From positions 749,001 through 813,000 of the forward strand of contig CAXHUL010000525.1 in NCBI GenBank assembly GCA_964019695.1: a stretch of 64,000 nucleotides of DNA, written 5' to 3'. The notes beneath the pieces were generated by a model that saw only the letters and a program-made list of their open reading frames with translations, made no database searches and was not told the DNA's origin. The DNA is from Loripinus fragilis (lineage: Eukaryota; Mollusca; Bivalvia; Lucinida; Lucinidae). The translations under genes were made by a program, and so were the position numbers. This document shows, in pieces, positions 22,084-36,200 of the stretch (position 1 is its first letter; each line of letters opens with the position of its first letter).

Positions 22084-25000
22084 CTGTGGGCAGCAAGCCA
22101 ATTTTTTTTCCAAAATGTTGACCTATAAAAGAGCTTACTCGGGTGTGAAAATTATCATTGTGCGCGCGCGCCCCGGACCGCAATTATGATATTTCCTGTT
22201 TTCCCATAGGGCCCAAGGCAAATGGGGATAGCGGTTGTACGCGCTTTCTAAGGCTCTGATCGCTTTTAGATTTTGCACGCGGATAGGGCCAACAGAGGCG
22301 CAGGTATTGCCATGCGCACCCGCCCGCAACAATGTTTCGATACCGAGTTATCGGGGTGTGGAAGTCCGCCGCCCCGAAGCTTTACGCGCTTCCGTCTCGC
22401 GAACTACTATTTTCATCATGCCCACACGGGCATCAGTTTGTAGTACGGGAGGCCGTCTACAAATGGTGAAAATTTCAAAGCGTTCCGTCGGGAAATTAAA
22501 AAGTTATGAGCATTAGAAGATCTTCCCATTAGGCCCCATTAGGCCACAGAAGCCGACCGGGCCTAAAACTTGCGCGGGTCACTTTCACGGACGGGCTCGA
22601 AACTGGTGCCAGAAGTTAGCCCCCGACCAGAGCTTCATTGTGAGGCATTGCGTAAAATTTTCCGTCCCCCGAGTGCCGAGCAATAGCCCCTGAAAGGGCT
22701 TTCGGCACAATTTTCACGCCCTTATTTGAGCCACTTGTAGCCGAAGGAATTTTGCGCAAATGACTGAGAGGTGCTCCTGGGCACTGCTCATCACTTTGCA
22801 ATAGGTTCCGGGGCTTTTCGCGAAGGTCGCTTTTTCTCAAACTTTGATGGCATTAGTGGGTGGGGTGTGAAAACCTCCGAATGCATGGTTCTCAGCTCCT
22901 GCTGTGGGCAGCAAGCCAATTTTTTTTCCAAAATGTTGACCTATAAAAGAGCTTACTCGGGTGTGAAAATTATCATTGTGCGCGCGCGCCCCGGACCACA
23001 ATTATGATATTTCCTGTTTTCCCATAGGGCCCAAGGCAAATGGGGATAGCGGTTGTACGCGCTTTCTAAGGCTCTGATCGCTTTTAGATTTTGCACGCGG
23101 ATAGGGCCAACAGAGGCGCAGGTATTGCCATGCGCACCCGCCCGCAACAATGTTTCGATACCGAGTTATCGGGGTGTGGAAGTCCGCCGCCCCGAAGCTT
23201 TACGCGCTTCCGTCTCGCGAACTACTATTTTCATCATGCCCACACGGGCATCAGTTTGTAGTACGGGAGGCCGTCTACAAATGGTGAAAATTTCAAAGCG
23301 TTCCGTCGGGAAATTAAAAAGTTATGAGCATTAGAAGATCTTCCCATTAGGCCCCATTAGGCCACAGAAGCCGACCGGGCCTAAAACTTGCGCGGGTCAC
23401 TTTCACGGACGGGCTCGAAACTGGTGCCAGAAGTTAGCCCCCGACCAGAGCTTCATTGTGAGGCATTGCGTAAAATTTTCCGTCCCCCGAGTGCCGAGCA
23501 ATAGCCCCTGAAAGGGCTTTCGGCACAATTTTCACGCCCTTATTTGAGCCACTTGTAGCCGAAGGAATTTTGCGCAAATGACTGAGAGGTGCTCCTGGGC
23601 ACTGCTCATCACTTTGCAATAGGTTCCGGGGCTTTTCGCGAAGGTCGCGTTTTCTCAAACTTTGATGGCATTAGTGGGTGGGGTGTGAAAACCTCCGAAT
23701 GCATGGTTCTCAGCTCCTGCTGTGGGCAGCAAGCCAATTTTTTTTCCAAAATGTTGACCTATAAAAGAGCTTACTCGGGTGTGAAAATTATCATTGTGCG
23801 CGCGAGCCCCGGACCGCAATTATGATATTTCCTGTTTTCCCATAGGGCCCAAGGCAAATGGGGATAGCGGTTGTACGCGCTTTCTAAGGCTCTGATCGCT
23901 TTTAGATTTTGCACGCGGATAGGGCCAACAGAGGCGCAGGTATTGCCATGCGCACCCGCCCGCAACAATGTTTCGATACCGAGTTATCGGGGTGTGGAAG
24001 TCCGCCGCCCCGAAGCTTTACGCGCTTCCGTCTCGCGAACTACTATTTTCATCATGCCCACACGGGCATCAGTTTGTAGTACGGGAGGCCGTCTACAAAT
24101 GGTGAAAATTTCAAAGCGTTCCGTCGGGAAATTAAAAAGTTATGAGCATTAGAAGATCTTCCCATTAGGCCCCATTAGGCCACAGAAGCCGACCGGGCCT
24201 AAAACTTGCGCGGGTCACTTTCACGGACGGGCTCGAAACTGGTGCCAGAAGTTAGCCCCCGACCAGAGCTTCATTGTGAGGCATTGCGTAAAATTTTCCG
24301 TCCCCCGAGTGCCGAGCAATAGCCCCTGAAAGGGCTTTCGGCACAATTTTCACGCCCTTATTTGAGCCACTTGTAGCCGAAGGAATTTTGCGCAAATGAC
24401 TGAGAGGTGCTCCTGGGCACTGCTCATCACTTTGCAATAGGTTCCGGGGCTTTTCGCGAAGGTCGCGTTTTCTCAAACTTTGATGGCATTAGTGGGTGGG
24501 GTGTGAAAACCTCCGAATGCATGGTTCTCAGCTCCTGCTGTGGGCAGCAAGCCAATTTTTTTTCCAAAATGTTGACCTATAAAAGAGCTTACTCGGGTGT
24601 GAAAATTATCATTGTGCGCGCGCGCCCCGGACCGCAATTATGATATTTCCTGTTTTCCCATAGGGCCCAAGGCAAATGGGGATAGCGGTTGTACGCGCTT
24701 TCTAAGGCTCTGATCGCTTTTAGATTTTGCACGCGGAAAGGGCCAACAGAGGCGCAGGTATTGCCATGCGCACCCGCCCGCAACAATGTTTCGATACCGA
24801 GTTATCGGGGTGTGGAAGTCCGCCGCCCCGAAGCTTTACGCGCTTCCGTCTCGCGAACTACTATTTTCATCATGCCCACACGGGCATCAGTTTGTAGTAC
24901 GGGAGGCCGTCTACAAATGGTGAAAATTTCAAAGCGTTCCGTCGGGAAATTAAAAAGTTATGAGCATTAGAAGATCTTCCCATTAGGCCCCATTAGGCCA

Positions 25001-28000
25001 CAGAAGCCGACCGGGCCTAAAACTTGCGCGGGTCACTTTTACGGACGGGCTCGAAACTGGTGCCAGAAGTTAGCCCCCGACCAGAGCTTCATTGTGAGGC
25101 ATTGCGTAAAATTTTCCATCCCCCGAGTGCCGAGCAATAGCCCCTGAAAGGGCTTTCGGCACAATTTTCACGCCCTTATTTGAGCCACTTGTAGCCGAAG
25201 GAATTTTGCGCAAATGACTGAGAGGTGCTCCTGGGCACTGCTCATCACTTTGCAATAGGTTCCGGGGCTTTTCGCGAAGGTCGCGTTTTCTCAAACTTTG
25301 ATGGCATTAGTGGGTGGGGTGTGAAAACCTCCGAATGCATGGTTCTCAGCTCCTGCTGTGGGCAGCAAGCCAATTTTTTTTCCAAAATGTTGACCTATAA
25401 AAGAGCTTACTCGGGTGTGAAAATTATCATTGTGCGCGCGCGCCCCGGACCGCAATTATGATATTTCCTGTTTTCCCATAGGGCCCAAGGCAAATGGGGA
25501 TAGCGGTTGTACGCGCTTTCTAAGGCTCTGATCGCTTTTAGATTTTGCACGCGGATAGGGCCAACAGAGGCGCAGGTATTGCCATGCGCACCCGCCCGCA
25601 ACAATGTTTCGATACCGAGTTATCGGGGTGTGGAAGTCCGCCGCCCCGAAGCTTTACGCGCTTCCGTCTCGCGAACTACTATTTTCATCATGCCCACACG
25701 GGCATCAGTTTGTAGTACGGGAGGCCGTCTACAAATGGTGAAAATTTCAAAGCGTTCCGTGGGGAAATTAAAAAGTTATGAGCATTAGAAGATCTTCCCA
25801 TTAGGCCCCATTAGGCCACAGAAGCCGACCGGGCCTAAAACTTGCGCGGGTCACTTTCACGGACGGGCTCGAAACTGGTGCCAGAAGTTAGCCCCCGACC
25901 AGAGCTTCATTGTGAGGCATTGCGTAAAATTTTCCGTCCCCCGAGTGCCGAGCAATAGCCCCTGAAAGGGCTTTCGGCACAATTTTCACGCCCTTATTTG
26001 AGCCACTTGTAGCCGAAGGAATTTTGCGCAAATGACTGAGAGGTGCTCCTGGGCACTGCTCATCACTTTGCAATAGGTTCCGGGGCTTTTCGCGAAGGTC
26101 GCGTTTTCTCAAACTTTGATGGCATTAGTGGGTGGGGTGTGAAAACCTCCGAATGCATGGTTCTCAGCTCCTGCTGTGGGCAGCAAGCCAATTTTTTTTC
26201 CAAAATGTTGACCTATAAAAGAGCTTACTCGGGTGTGAAAATTATCATTGTGCGCGCGCGCCCCGGATCGCAATTATGATATTTCCTGTTTTCCCATAGG
26301 GCCCAAGGCAAATGGGGATAGCGGTTGTACGCGCTTTCTAAGGCTCTGATCGCTTTTAGATTTTGCACGCGGATAGGGCCAACAGAGGCGCAGGTATTGC
26401 CATGCGCACCCGCCCGCAACAATGTTTCGATACCGAGTTATCGGGGTGTGGAAGTCCGCCGCCCCGAAGCTTTACGCGCTTCCGTCTCGCGAACTACTAT
26501 TTTCATCATGCCCACACGGGCATCAGTTTGTAGTACGGGAGGCCGTCTACAAATGGTGAAAATTTCAAAGCGTTCCGTCGGGAAATTAAAAAGTTATGAG
26601 CATTAGAAGATCTTCCCATTAGGCCCCATTAGGCCACAGAAGCCGACCGGGCCTAAAACTTGCGCGGGTCACTTTCACGGACGGGCTCGAAACTGGTGCC
26701 AGAAGTTAGCCCCCGACCAGAGCTTCATTGTGAGGCATTGCGTAAAATTTTCCGTCCCCCGAGTGCCGAGCAATAGCCCCTGAAAGGGCTTTCGGCACAA
26801 TTTTCACGCCCTTATTTGAGCCATTTGTAGCCGAAGGAATTTTGCGCAAATGACTGAGAGGTGCTCCTGGGCACTGCTCATCACTTTGCAATAGGTTCCG
26901 GGGCTTTTCGCGAAGGTCGCGTTTTCTCAAACTTTGATGGCATTAGTGGGTGGGGTGTGAAAACCTCCGAATGCATGGTTCTCAGCTCCTGCTGTGGGCA
27001 GCAAGCCAATTTTTTTTCCAAAATGTTGACCTATAAAAGAGCTTACTCGGGTGTGAAAATTATCATTGTGCGCGCGCGCCCCGGACCGCAATTATGATAT
27101 TTCCTGTTTTCCCATAGGGCCCAAGGCAAATGGGGATAGCGGTTGTACGCGCTTTCTAAGGCTCTGATCGCTTTTAGATTTTGCACGCGGATAGGGCCAA
27201 CAGAGGCGCAGGTATTGCCATGCGCACCCGCCCGCAACAATGTTTCGATACCGAGTTATCGGGGTGTGGAAGTCCGCCGCCCCGAAGCTTTACGCGCTTC
27301 CGTCTCGCGAACTACTATTTTCATCATGCCCACACGGGCATCAGTTTGTAGTACGGGAGGCCGTCTACAAATGGTGAAAATTTCAAAGCGTTCCGTCGGG
27401 AAATTAAAAAGTTATGAGCATTAGAAGATCTTCCCATTAGGCCCCATTAGGCCACAGAAGCCGACCGGGCCTAAAACTTGCGCGGGTCACTTTCACGGAC
27501 GGGCTCGAAACTGGTGCCAGAAGTTAGCCCCCGACCAGAGCTTCATTGTGAGGCATTGCGTAAAATTTTCCGTCCCCCGAGTGCCGAGCAATAGCCCCTG
27601 AAAGGGCTTTCGGCACAATTTTCACGCCCTTATTTGAGCCACTTGTAGCCGAAGGAATTTTGCGCAAATGACTGAGAGGTGCTCCTGGGCACTGCTCATC
27701 ACTTTGCAATAGGTTCCGGGGCTTTTCGCGAAGGTCGCTTTTTCTCAAACTTTGATGGCATTAGTGGGTGGGGTGTGAAAACCTCCGAATGCATGGTTCT
27801 CAGCTCCTGCTGTGGGCAGCAAGCCAATTTTTTTTCCAAAATGTTGACCTATAAAAGAGCTTACTCGGGTGTGAAAATTATCATTGTGAGCGCGCGCCCC
27901 GGACCGCAATTATGATATTTCCTGTTTTCCCATAGGGCCCAAGGCAAATGGGGATAGCGGTTGTACGCGCTTTCTAAGGCTCTGATCGCTTTTAGATTTT

Positions 28001-29445
28001 GCACGCGGATAGGGCCAACAGAGGCGCAGGTATTGCCATGCGCACCCGCCCGCAACAATGTTTCGATACCGAGTTATCGGGGTGTGGAAGTCCGCCGCCC
28101 CGAAGCTTTACGCGCTTCCGTCTCGCGAACTACTATTTTCATCATGCCCACACGGGCATCAGTTTGTAGTACGGGAGGCCGTCTACAAATGGTGAAAATT
28201 TCAAAGCGTTCCGTCGGGAAATTAAAAAGTTATGAGCATTAGAAGATCTTCCCATTAGGCCCCATTAGGCCACAGAAGCCGACCGGGCCTAAAACTTGCG
28301 CGGGTCACTTTCACGGACGGGCTCGAAACTGGTGCCAGAAGTTAGCCCCCGACCAGAGCTTCATTGTGAGGCATTGCGTAAAATTTTCCGTCCCCCGAGT
28401 GCCGAGCAATAGCCCCTGAAAGGGCTTTCGGCACAATTTTCACGCCCTTATTTGAGCCACTTGTAGCCGAAGGAATTTTGCGCAAATTACTGAGAGGTGC
28501 TCCTGGGCACTGCTCATCACTTTGCAATAGGTTCCGGGGCTTTTCGCGAAGGTCGCGTTTTCTCAAACTTTGATGGCATTAGTGGGTGGGGTGTGAAAAC
28601 CTCCGAATGCATGGTTCTCAGCTCCTGCTGTGGGCAGCAAGCCAATTTTTTTTCCAAAATGTTGACCTTTAAAAGAGCTTACTCGGGTGTGAAAATTATC
28701 ATTGTGCGCGCGCGCCCCGGACCGCAATTATGATATTTCCTGTTTTCCCATAGGGCCCAAGGCAAATGGGGATAGCGGTTGTACGCGCTTTCTAAGGCTC
28801 TGATCGCTTTTAGATTTTGCACGCGGATAGGGCCAACAGAGGCGCAGGTATTGCCATGCGCACCCGCCCGCAACAATGTTTCGATACCGAGTTATCGGGG
28901 TGTGGAAGTCCGCCGCCCCGAAGCTTTACGCGCTTCCGTCTCGCGAACTACTATTTTCATCATGCCCACACGGGCATCAGTTTGTAGTACGGGAGGCCGT
29001 CTACAAATGGTGAAAATTTCAAAGCGTTCCGTGGGGAAATTAAAAAGTTATGAGCATTAGAAGATCTTCCCATTAGGCCCCATTAGGCCACAGAAGCCGA
29101 CCGGGCCTAAAACTTGCGCGGGTCACTTTCACGGACGGGCTCGAAACTGGTGCCAGAAGTTAGCCCCCGACCAGAGCTTCATTGTGAGGCATTGCGTAAA
29201 ATTTTCCGTCCCCCGAGTGCCGAGCAATAGCCCCTGAAAGGGCTTTCGGCACAATTTTCACGCCCTTATTTGAGCCACTTGTAGCCGAAGGAATTTTGCG
29301 CAAATGACTGAGAGGTGCTCCTGGGCACTGCTCATCACTTTGCAATAGGTTCCGGGGCTTTTCGCGAAGGTCGCGTTTTCTCAAACTTTGATGGCATTAG
29401 TGGGTGGGGTGTGAAAACCTCCGAATGCATGGTTCTCAGCTCCTG

Positions 29446-30262
29446 CTGTGGGCAGCAAGCCAATTTTTTTTCCAAAATGTTGACCTATAAAAGAGCTTAC
29501 TCGGGTGTGAAAATTATCATTGTGCGCGCGCGCCCCGGACCGCAATTATGATATTTCCTGTTTTCCCATAGGGCCCAAGGCAAATGGGGATAGCGGTTGT
29601 ACGCGCTTTCTAAGGCTCTGATCGCTTTTAGATTTTGCACGCGGATAGGGCCACAGAGGCGCAGGTATTGCCATGCGCACCCGCCCGCAACAATGTTTCG
29701 ATACCGAGTTATCGGGGTGTGGAAGTCCGCCGCCCCGAAGCTTTACACGCTTCCGTCTCGCGAACTACTATTTTCATCATGCCCACACGGGCATCAGTTT
29801 GTAGTACGGGAGGCCGTCTACAAATGGTGAAAATTTCAAAGCGTTCCGTCGGGAAATTAAAAAGTTATGAGCATTAGAAGATCTTCCCATTAGGCCCCAT
29901 TAGGCCACAGAAGCCGACCGGGCCTAAAACTTGCGCGGGTCACTTTCACGGACGGGCTCGAAACTGGTGCCAGAAGTTAGCCCCCGACCAGAGCTTCATT
30001 GTGAGGCATTGCGTAAAATTTTCCGTCCCCCGAGTGCCGAGCAATAGCCCCTGAAAGGGCTTTCGGCACAATTTTCACGCCCTTATTTGAGCCACTTGTA
30101 GCCGAAGGAATTTTGCGCAAATGACTGAGAGGTGCTCCTGGGCACTGCTCATCACTTTGCAATAGGTTCCAGGGCTTTTCGCGAAGGTCGCGTTTTCTCA
30201 AACTTTGATGGCATTAGTGGGTGGGGTGTGAAAACCTCCGAATGCATGGTTCTCAGCTCCTG
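29446..30262 (+). repeat. Monomer copy 37, 817 bp (one A lost), G-type
   Basis: GGGCCAACAG reads GGGCCACAG around 29653, a private 1-bp deletion. The copy also has two CpG transitions, G to A at 29747 and G to A at 30171. The deletion shifts every reading frame crossing it, with no compensating change, which is one argument against coding function. Confidence 0.88.
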
Positions 30263-33200
30263 CTGTGGGCAGCAAGCCAATTTTTTTTCCAAAATGTTGA
30301 CCTATAAAAGAGCTTACTCGGGTGTGAAAATTATCATTGTGCGCGCGCGCCCCGGACCGCAATTATGATATTTCCTGTTTTCCCATAGGGCCCAAGGCAA
30401 ATGGGGATAGCGGTTGTACGCGCTTTCTAAGGCTCTGATCGCTTTTAGATTTTGCACGCGGATAGGGCCAACAGAGGCGCAGGTATTGCCATGCGCACCC
30501 GCCCGCAACAATGTTTCGATACCGAGTTATCGGGGTGTGGAAGTCCGCCGCCCCGAAGCTTTACGCGCTTCCGTCTCGCGAACTACTATTTTCATCATGC
30601 CCACACGGGCATCAGTTTGTAGTACGGGAGGCCGTCTACAAATGGTGAAAATTTCAAAGCGTTCCGTCGGGAAATTAAAAAGTTATGAGCATTAGAAGAT
30701 CTTCCCATTAGGCCCCATTAGGCCACAGAAGCCGACCGGGCCTAAAACTTGCGCGGGTCACTTTCACGGACGGGCTCGAAACTGGTGCCAGAAGTTAGCC
30801 CCCGACCAGAGCTTCATTGTGAGGCATTGCGTAAAATTTTCCGTCCCCCGAGTGCCGAGCAATAGCCCCTGAAAGGGCTTTCGGCACAATTTTCACGCCC
30901 TTATTTGAGCCACTTGTAGCCGAAGGAATTTTGCGCAAATGACTGAGAGGTGCTCCTGGGCACTGCTCATCACTTTGCAATAGGTTCCGGGGCTTTTCGC
31001 GAAGGTCGCTTTTTCTCAAACTTTGATGGCATTAGTGGGTGGGGTGTGAAAACCTCCGAATGCATGGTTCTCAGCTCCTGCTGTGGGCAGCAAGCCAATT
31101 TTTTTTCCAAAATGTTGACCTATAAAAGAGCTTACTCGGGTGTGAAAATTATCATTGTGCGCGCGCGCCCCGGACCGCAATTATGATATTTCCTGTTTTC
31201 CCATAGGGCCCAAGGCAAATGGGGATAGCGGTTGTACGCGCTTTCTAAGGCTCTGATCGCTTTTAGATTTTGCACGCGGATAGGGCCAACAGAGGCGCAG
31301 GTATTGCCATGCGCACCCGCCCGCAACAATGTTTCGATACCGAGTTATCGGGGTGTGGAAGTCCGCCGCCCCGAAGCTTTACGCGCTTCCGTCTTGCGAA
31401 CTACTATTTTCATCATGCCCACACGGGCATCAGTTTGTAGTACGGGAGGCCGTCTACAAATGGTGAAAATTTCAAAGCGTTCCGTCGGGAAATTAAAAAG
31501 TTATGAGCATTAGAAGATCTTCCCATTAGGCCCCATTAGGCCACAGAAGCCGACCGGGCCTAAAACTTGCGCGGGTCACTTTTACGGACGGGCTCGAAAC
31601 TGGTGCCAGAAGTTAGCCCCCGACCAGAGCTTCATTGTGAGGCATTGCGTAAAATTTTCCGTCCCCCGAGTGCCGAGCAATAGCCCCTGAAAGGGCTTTC
31701 GGCACAATTTTCACGCCCTTATTTGAGCCACTTGTAGCCGAAGGAATTTTGCGCAAATGACTGAGAGGTGCTCCTGGGCACTGCTCATCACTTTGCAATA
31801 GGTTCCGGGGCTTTTCGCGAAGGTCGCGTTTTCTCAAACTTTGATGGCATTAGTGGGTGGGGTGTGAAAACCTCCGAATGCATGGTTCTCAGCTCCTGCT
31901 GTGGGCAGCAAGCCAATTTTTTTTCCAAAATGTTGACCTATAAAAGAGCTTACTCGGGTGTGAAAATTATCATTGTGCGCGCGCGCCCCGGACCGCAATT
32001 ATGATATTTCCTGTTTTCCCATAGGGCCCAAGGCAAATGGGGATAGCGGTTGTACGCGCTTTCTAAGGCTCTGATCGCTTTTAGATTTTGCATGCGGATA
32101 GGGCCAACAGAGGCGCAGGTATTGCCATGCGCACCCGCCCGCAACAATGTTTCGATACCGAGTTATCGGGGTGTGGAAGTCCGCCGCCCCGAAGCTTTAC
32201 GCGCTTCCGTCTCGCGAACTACTATTTTCATCATGCCCACACGGGCATCAGTTTGTAGTACGGGAGGCCGTCTACAAATGGTGAAAATTTCAAAGCGTTC
32301 CGTCGGGAAATTAAAAAGTTATGAGCATTAGAAGATCTTCCCATTAGGCCCCATTAGGCCACAGAAGCCGACCGGGCCTAAAACTTGCGCGGGTCACTTT
32401 CACGGACGGGCTCGAAACTGGTGCCAGAAGTTAGCCCCCGACCAGAGCTTCATTGTGAGGCATTGCGTAAAATTTTCCGTCCCCCGAGTGCCGAGCAATA
32501 GCCCCTGAAAGGGCTTTCGGCACAATTTTCACGCCCTTATTTGAGCCACTTGTAGCCGAAGGAATTTTGCGCAAATGACTGAGAGGTGCTCCTGGGCACT
32601 GCTCATCACTTTGCAATAGGTTCCGGGGCTTTTCGCGAAGGTCTCGTTTTCTCAAACTTTGATGGCATTAGTGGGTGGGGTGTGAAAACCTCCAAATGCA
32701 TGGTTCTCAGCTCCTGCTGTGGGCAGCAAGCCAATTTTTTTTCCAAAATGTTGACCTATAAAAGAGCTTACTCGGGTGTGAAAATTATCATTGTGCGCGC
32801 GCGCCCCGGACCGCAATTATGATATTTCCTGTTTTCCCATAGGGCCCAAGGCAAATGGGGATAGCGGTTGTACGCGCTTTCTAAGGCTCTGATCGCTTTT
32901 AGATTTTGCACGCGGATAGGGCCAACAGAGGCGCAGGTATTGCCATGCGCACCCGCCCGCAACAATGTTTCGATACCGAGTTATCGGGGTGTGGAAGTCC
33001 GCCGCCCCGAAGCTTTACGCGCTTCCGTCTCGCGAACTACTATTTTCATCATGCCTACACGGGCATCAGTTTGTAGTACGGGAGGCCGTCTACAAATGGT
33101 GAAAATTTCAAAGCGTTCCGTCGGGAAATTAAAAAGTTATGAGCATTAGAAGATCTTCCCATTAGGCCCCATTAGGCCACAGAAGCCGACCGGGCCTAAA

Positions 33201-36200
33201 ACTTGCGCGGGTCACTTTCACGGACGGGCTCGAAACTGGTGCCAGAAGTTAGCCCCCGACCAGAGCTTCATTGTGAGGCATTGCGTAAAATTTTCCGTCC
33301 CCCGAGTGCCGAGCAATAGCCCCTGAAAGGGCTTTCGGCACAATTTTCACGCCCTTATTTGAGCCACTTGTAGCCGAAGGAATTTTGCGCAAATGACTGA
33401 GAGGTGCTCCTGGGCACTGCTCATCACTTTGCAATAGGTTCCGGGGCTTTTCGCGAAGGTCGCGTTTTCTCAAACTTTGATGGCATTAGTGGGTGGGGTG
33501 TGAAAACCTCCGAATGCATGGTTCTCAGCTCCTGCTGTGGGCAGCAAGCCAATTTTTTTTCCAAAATGTTGACCTATAAAAGAGCTTACTCGGGTGTGAA
33601 AATTATCATTGTGCGCGCGCGCCCCGGACCGCAATTATGATATTTCCTGTTTTCCCATAGGGCCCAAGGCAAATGGGGATAGCGGTTGTACGCGCTTTCT
33701 AAGGCTCTGATCGCTTTTAGATTTTGCACGCGGATAGGGCCAACAGAGGCGCAGGTATTGCCATGCGCACCCGCCCGCAACAATGTTTCGATACCGAGTT
33801 ATCGGGGTGTGGAAGTCCGCCGCCCCGAAGCTTTACGCGCTTCCGTCTCGCGAACTACTATTTTCATCATGCCCACACGGGCATCAGTTTGTAGTACGGG
33901 AGGCCGTCTACAAATGGTGAAAATTTCAAAGCGTTCCGTCGGGAAATTAAAAAGTTATGAGCATTAGAAGATCGTCCCATTAGGCCCCATTAGGCCACAG
34001 AAGCCGACCGGGCCTAAAACTTGCGCGGGTCACTTTCACGGACGGGCTCGAAACTGGTGCCAGAAGTTAGCCCCCGACCAGAGCTTCATTGTGAGGCATT
34101 GCGTAAAATTTTCCGTCCCCCGAGTGCCGAGCAATAGCCCCTGAAAGGGCTTTCGGCACAATTTTCACGCCCTTATTTGAGCCACTTGTAGCCGAAGGAA
34201 TTTTGCGCAAATGACTGAGAGGTGCTCCTGGGCACTGCTCATCACTTTGCAATAGGTTCCGGGGCTTTTCGCGAAGGTCGCGTTTTCTCAAACTTTGATG
34301 GCATTAGTGGGTGGGGTGTGAAAACCTCCGAATGCATGGTTCTCAGCTCCTGCTGTGGGCAGCAAGCCAATTTTTTTTCCAAAATGTTGACCTATAAAAG
34401 AGCTTACTCGGGTGTGAAAATTATCATTGTGCGCGCGCGCCCCGGACCGCAATTATGATATTTCCTGTTTTCCCATAGGGCCCAAGGCAAATGGGGATAG
34501 CGGTTGTACGCGCTTTCTAAGGCTCTGATCGCTTTTAGATTTTGCACGCGGATAGGGCCAACAGAGGCGCAGGTATTGCCATGCGCACCCGCCCGCAACA
34601 ATGTTTCGATACCGAGTTATCGGGGTGTGGAAGTCCGCCGCCCCGAAGCTTTACGCGCTTCCGTCTCGCGAACTACTATTTTCATCATGCCCACACGGGC
34701 ATCAGTTTGTAGTACGGGAGGCCGTCTACAAATGGTGAAAATTTCAAAGCGTTCCGTCGGGAAATTAAAAAGTTATGAGCATTAGAAGATCTTCCCATTA
34801 GGCCCCATTAGGCCACAGAAGCCGACCGGGCCTAAAACTTGCGCGGGTCACTTTCACGGACGGGCTCGAAACTGGTGCCAGAAGTTAGCCCCCGACCAGA
34901 GCTTCATTGTGAGGCATTGCGTAAAATTTTCCGTCCCCTGAGTGCCGAGCAATAGCCCCTGAAAGGGCTTTCGGCACAATTTTCACGCCCTTATTTGAGC
35001 CACTTGTAGCCGAAGGAATTTTGCGCAAATGACTGAGAGGTGCTCCTGGGCACTGCTCATCACTTTGCAATAGGTTCCGGGGCTTTTCGCGAAGGTCGCG
35101 TTTTCTCAAACTTTGATGGCATTAGTGGGTGGGGTGTGAAAACCTCCGAATGCATGGTTCTCAGCTCCTGCTGTGGGCAGCAAGCCAATTTTTTTTCCAA
35201 AATGTTGACCTATAAAAGAGCTTACTCGGGTGTGAAAATTATCATTGTGCGCGCGCGCCCCGGACCGCAATTATGATATTTCCTGTTTTCCCATAGGGCC
35301 CAAGGCAAATGGGGATAGCGGTTGTACGCGCTTTCTAAGGCTCTGATCGCTTTTAGATTTTGCACGCGGATAGGGCCAACAGAGGCGCAGGTATTGCCAT
35401 GCGCACCCGCCCGCAACAATGTTTCGATACCGAGTTATCGGGGTGTGGAAGTCCGCCGCCCCGAAGCTTTACGCGCTTCCGTCTCGCGAACTACTATTTT
35501 CATCATGCCCACACGGGCATCAGTTTGTAGTACGGGAGGCCGTCTACAAATGGTGAAAATTTCAAAGCGTTCCGTCGGGAAATTAAAAAGTTATGAGCAT
35601 TAGAAGATCTTCCCATTAGGCCCCATTAGGCCACAGAAGCCGACCGGGCCTAAAACTTGCGCGGGTCACTTTTACGGACGGGCTCGAAACTGGTGCCAGA
35701 AGTTAGCCCCCGACCAGAGCTTCATTGTGAGGCATTGCGTAAAATTTTCCGTCCCCCGAGTGCCGAGCAATAGCCCCTGAAAGGGCTTTCGGCACAATTT
35801 TCACGCCCTTATTTGAGCCACTTGTAGCCGAAGGAATTTTGCGCAAATGACTGAGAGGTGCTCCTGGGCACTGCTCATCACTTTGCAATAGGTTCCGGGG
35901 CTTTTCGCGAAGGTCGCGTTTTCTCAAACTTTGATGGCATTAGTGGGTGGGGTGTGAAAACCTCCGAATGCATGGTTCTCAGCTCCTGCTGTGGGCAGCA
36001 AGCCAATTTTTTTTCCAAAATGTTGACCTATAAAAGAGCTTACTCGGGTGTGAAAATTATCATTGTGCGCGCGCGCCCCGGACCGCAATTATGATATTTC
36101 CTGTTTTCCCATAGGGCCCAAGGCAAATGGGGATAGCGGTTGTACGCGCTTTCTAAGGCTCTGATCGCTTTTAGATTTTGCACGCGGATAGGGCCAACAG

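Larger units (their letters stand above)
1..22901. repeat. Left array segment, copies 1-28: alternating G/T-type dimers
   Basis: Monomer position 748 is G (context GTCGCGTTTT) or T (GTCGCTTTTT). T-type copies are 2, 5, 7, 10, 12, 14, 16, 18, 20, 22, 24, 26 and 28, that is 13 of 28. From copy 10 to copy 28 the alternation is strict, giving a 1636-bp higher-order dimer. Earlier, two adjacent G-type copies (3-4 and 8-9) break the rhythm, at positions that fit a five-copy block duplication. I found only about seven private changes in this 22.9 kb (for example 621, 3574, 6129, 10150, 10436, 17095 and a deletion near 3782); most other variants are shared between copies at fixed spacing. This pattern suggests recent amplification by block duplication. 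Confidence 0.85.
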
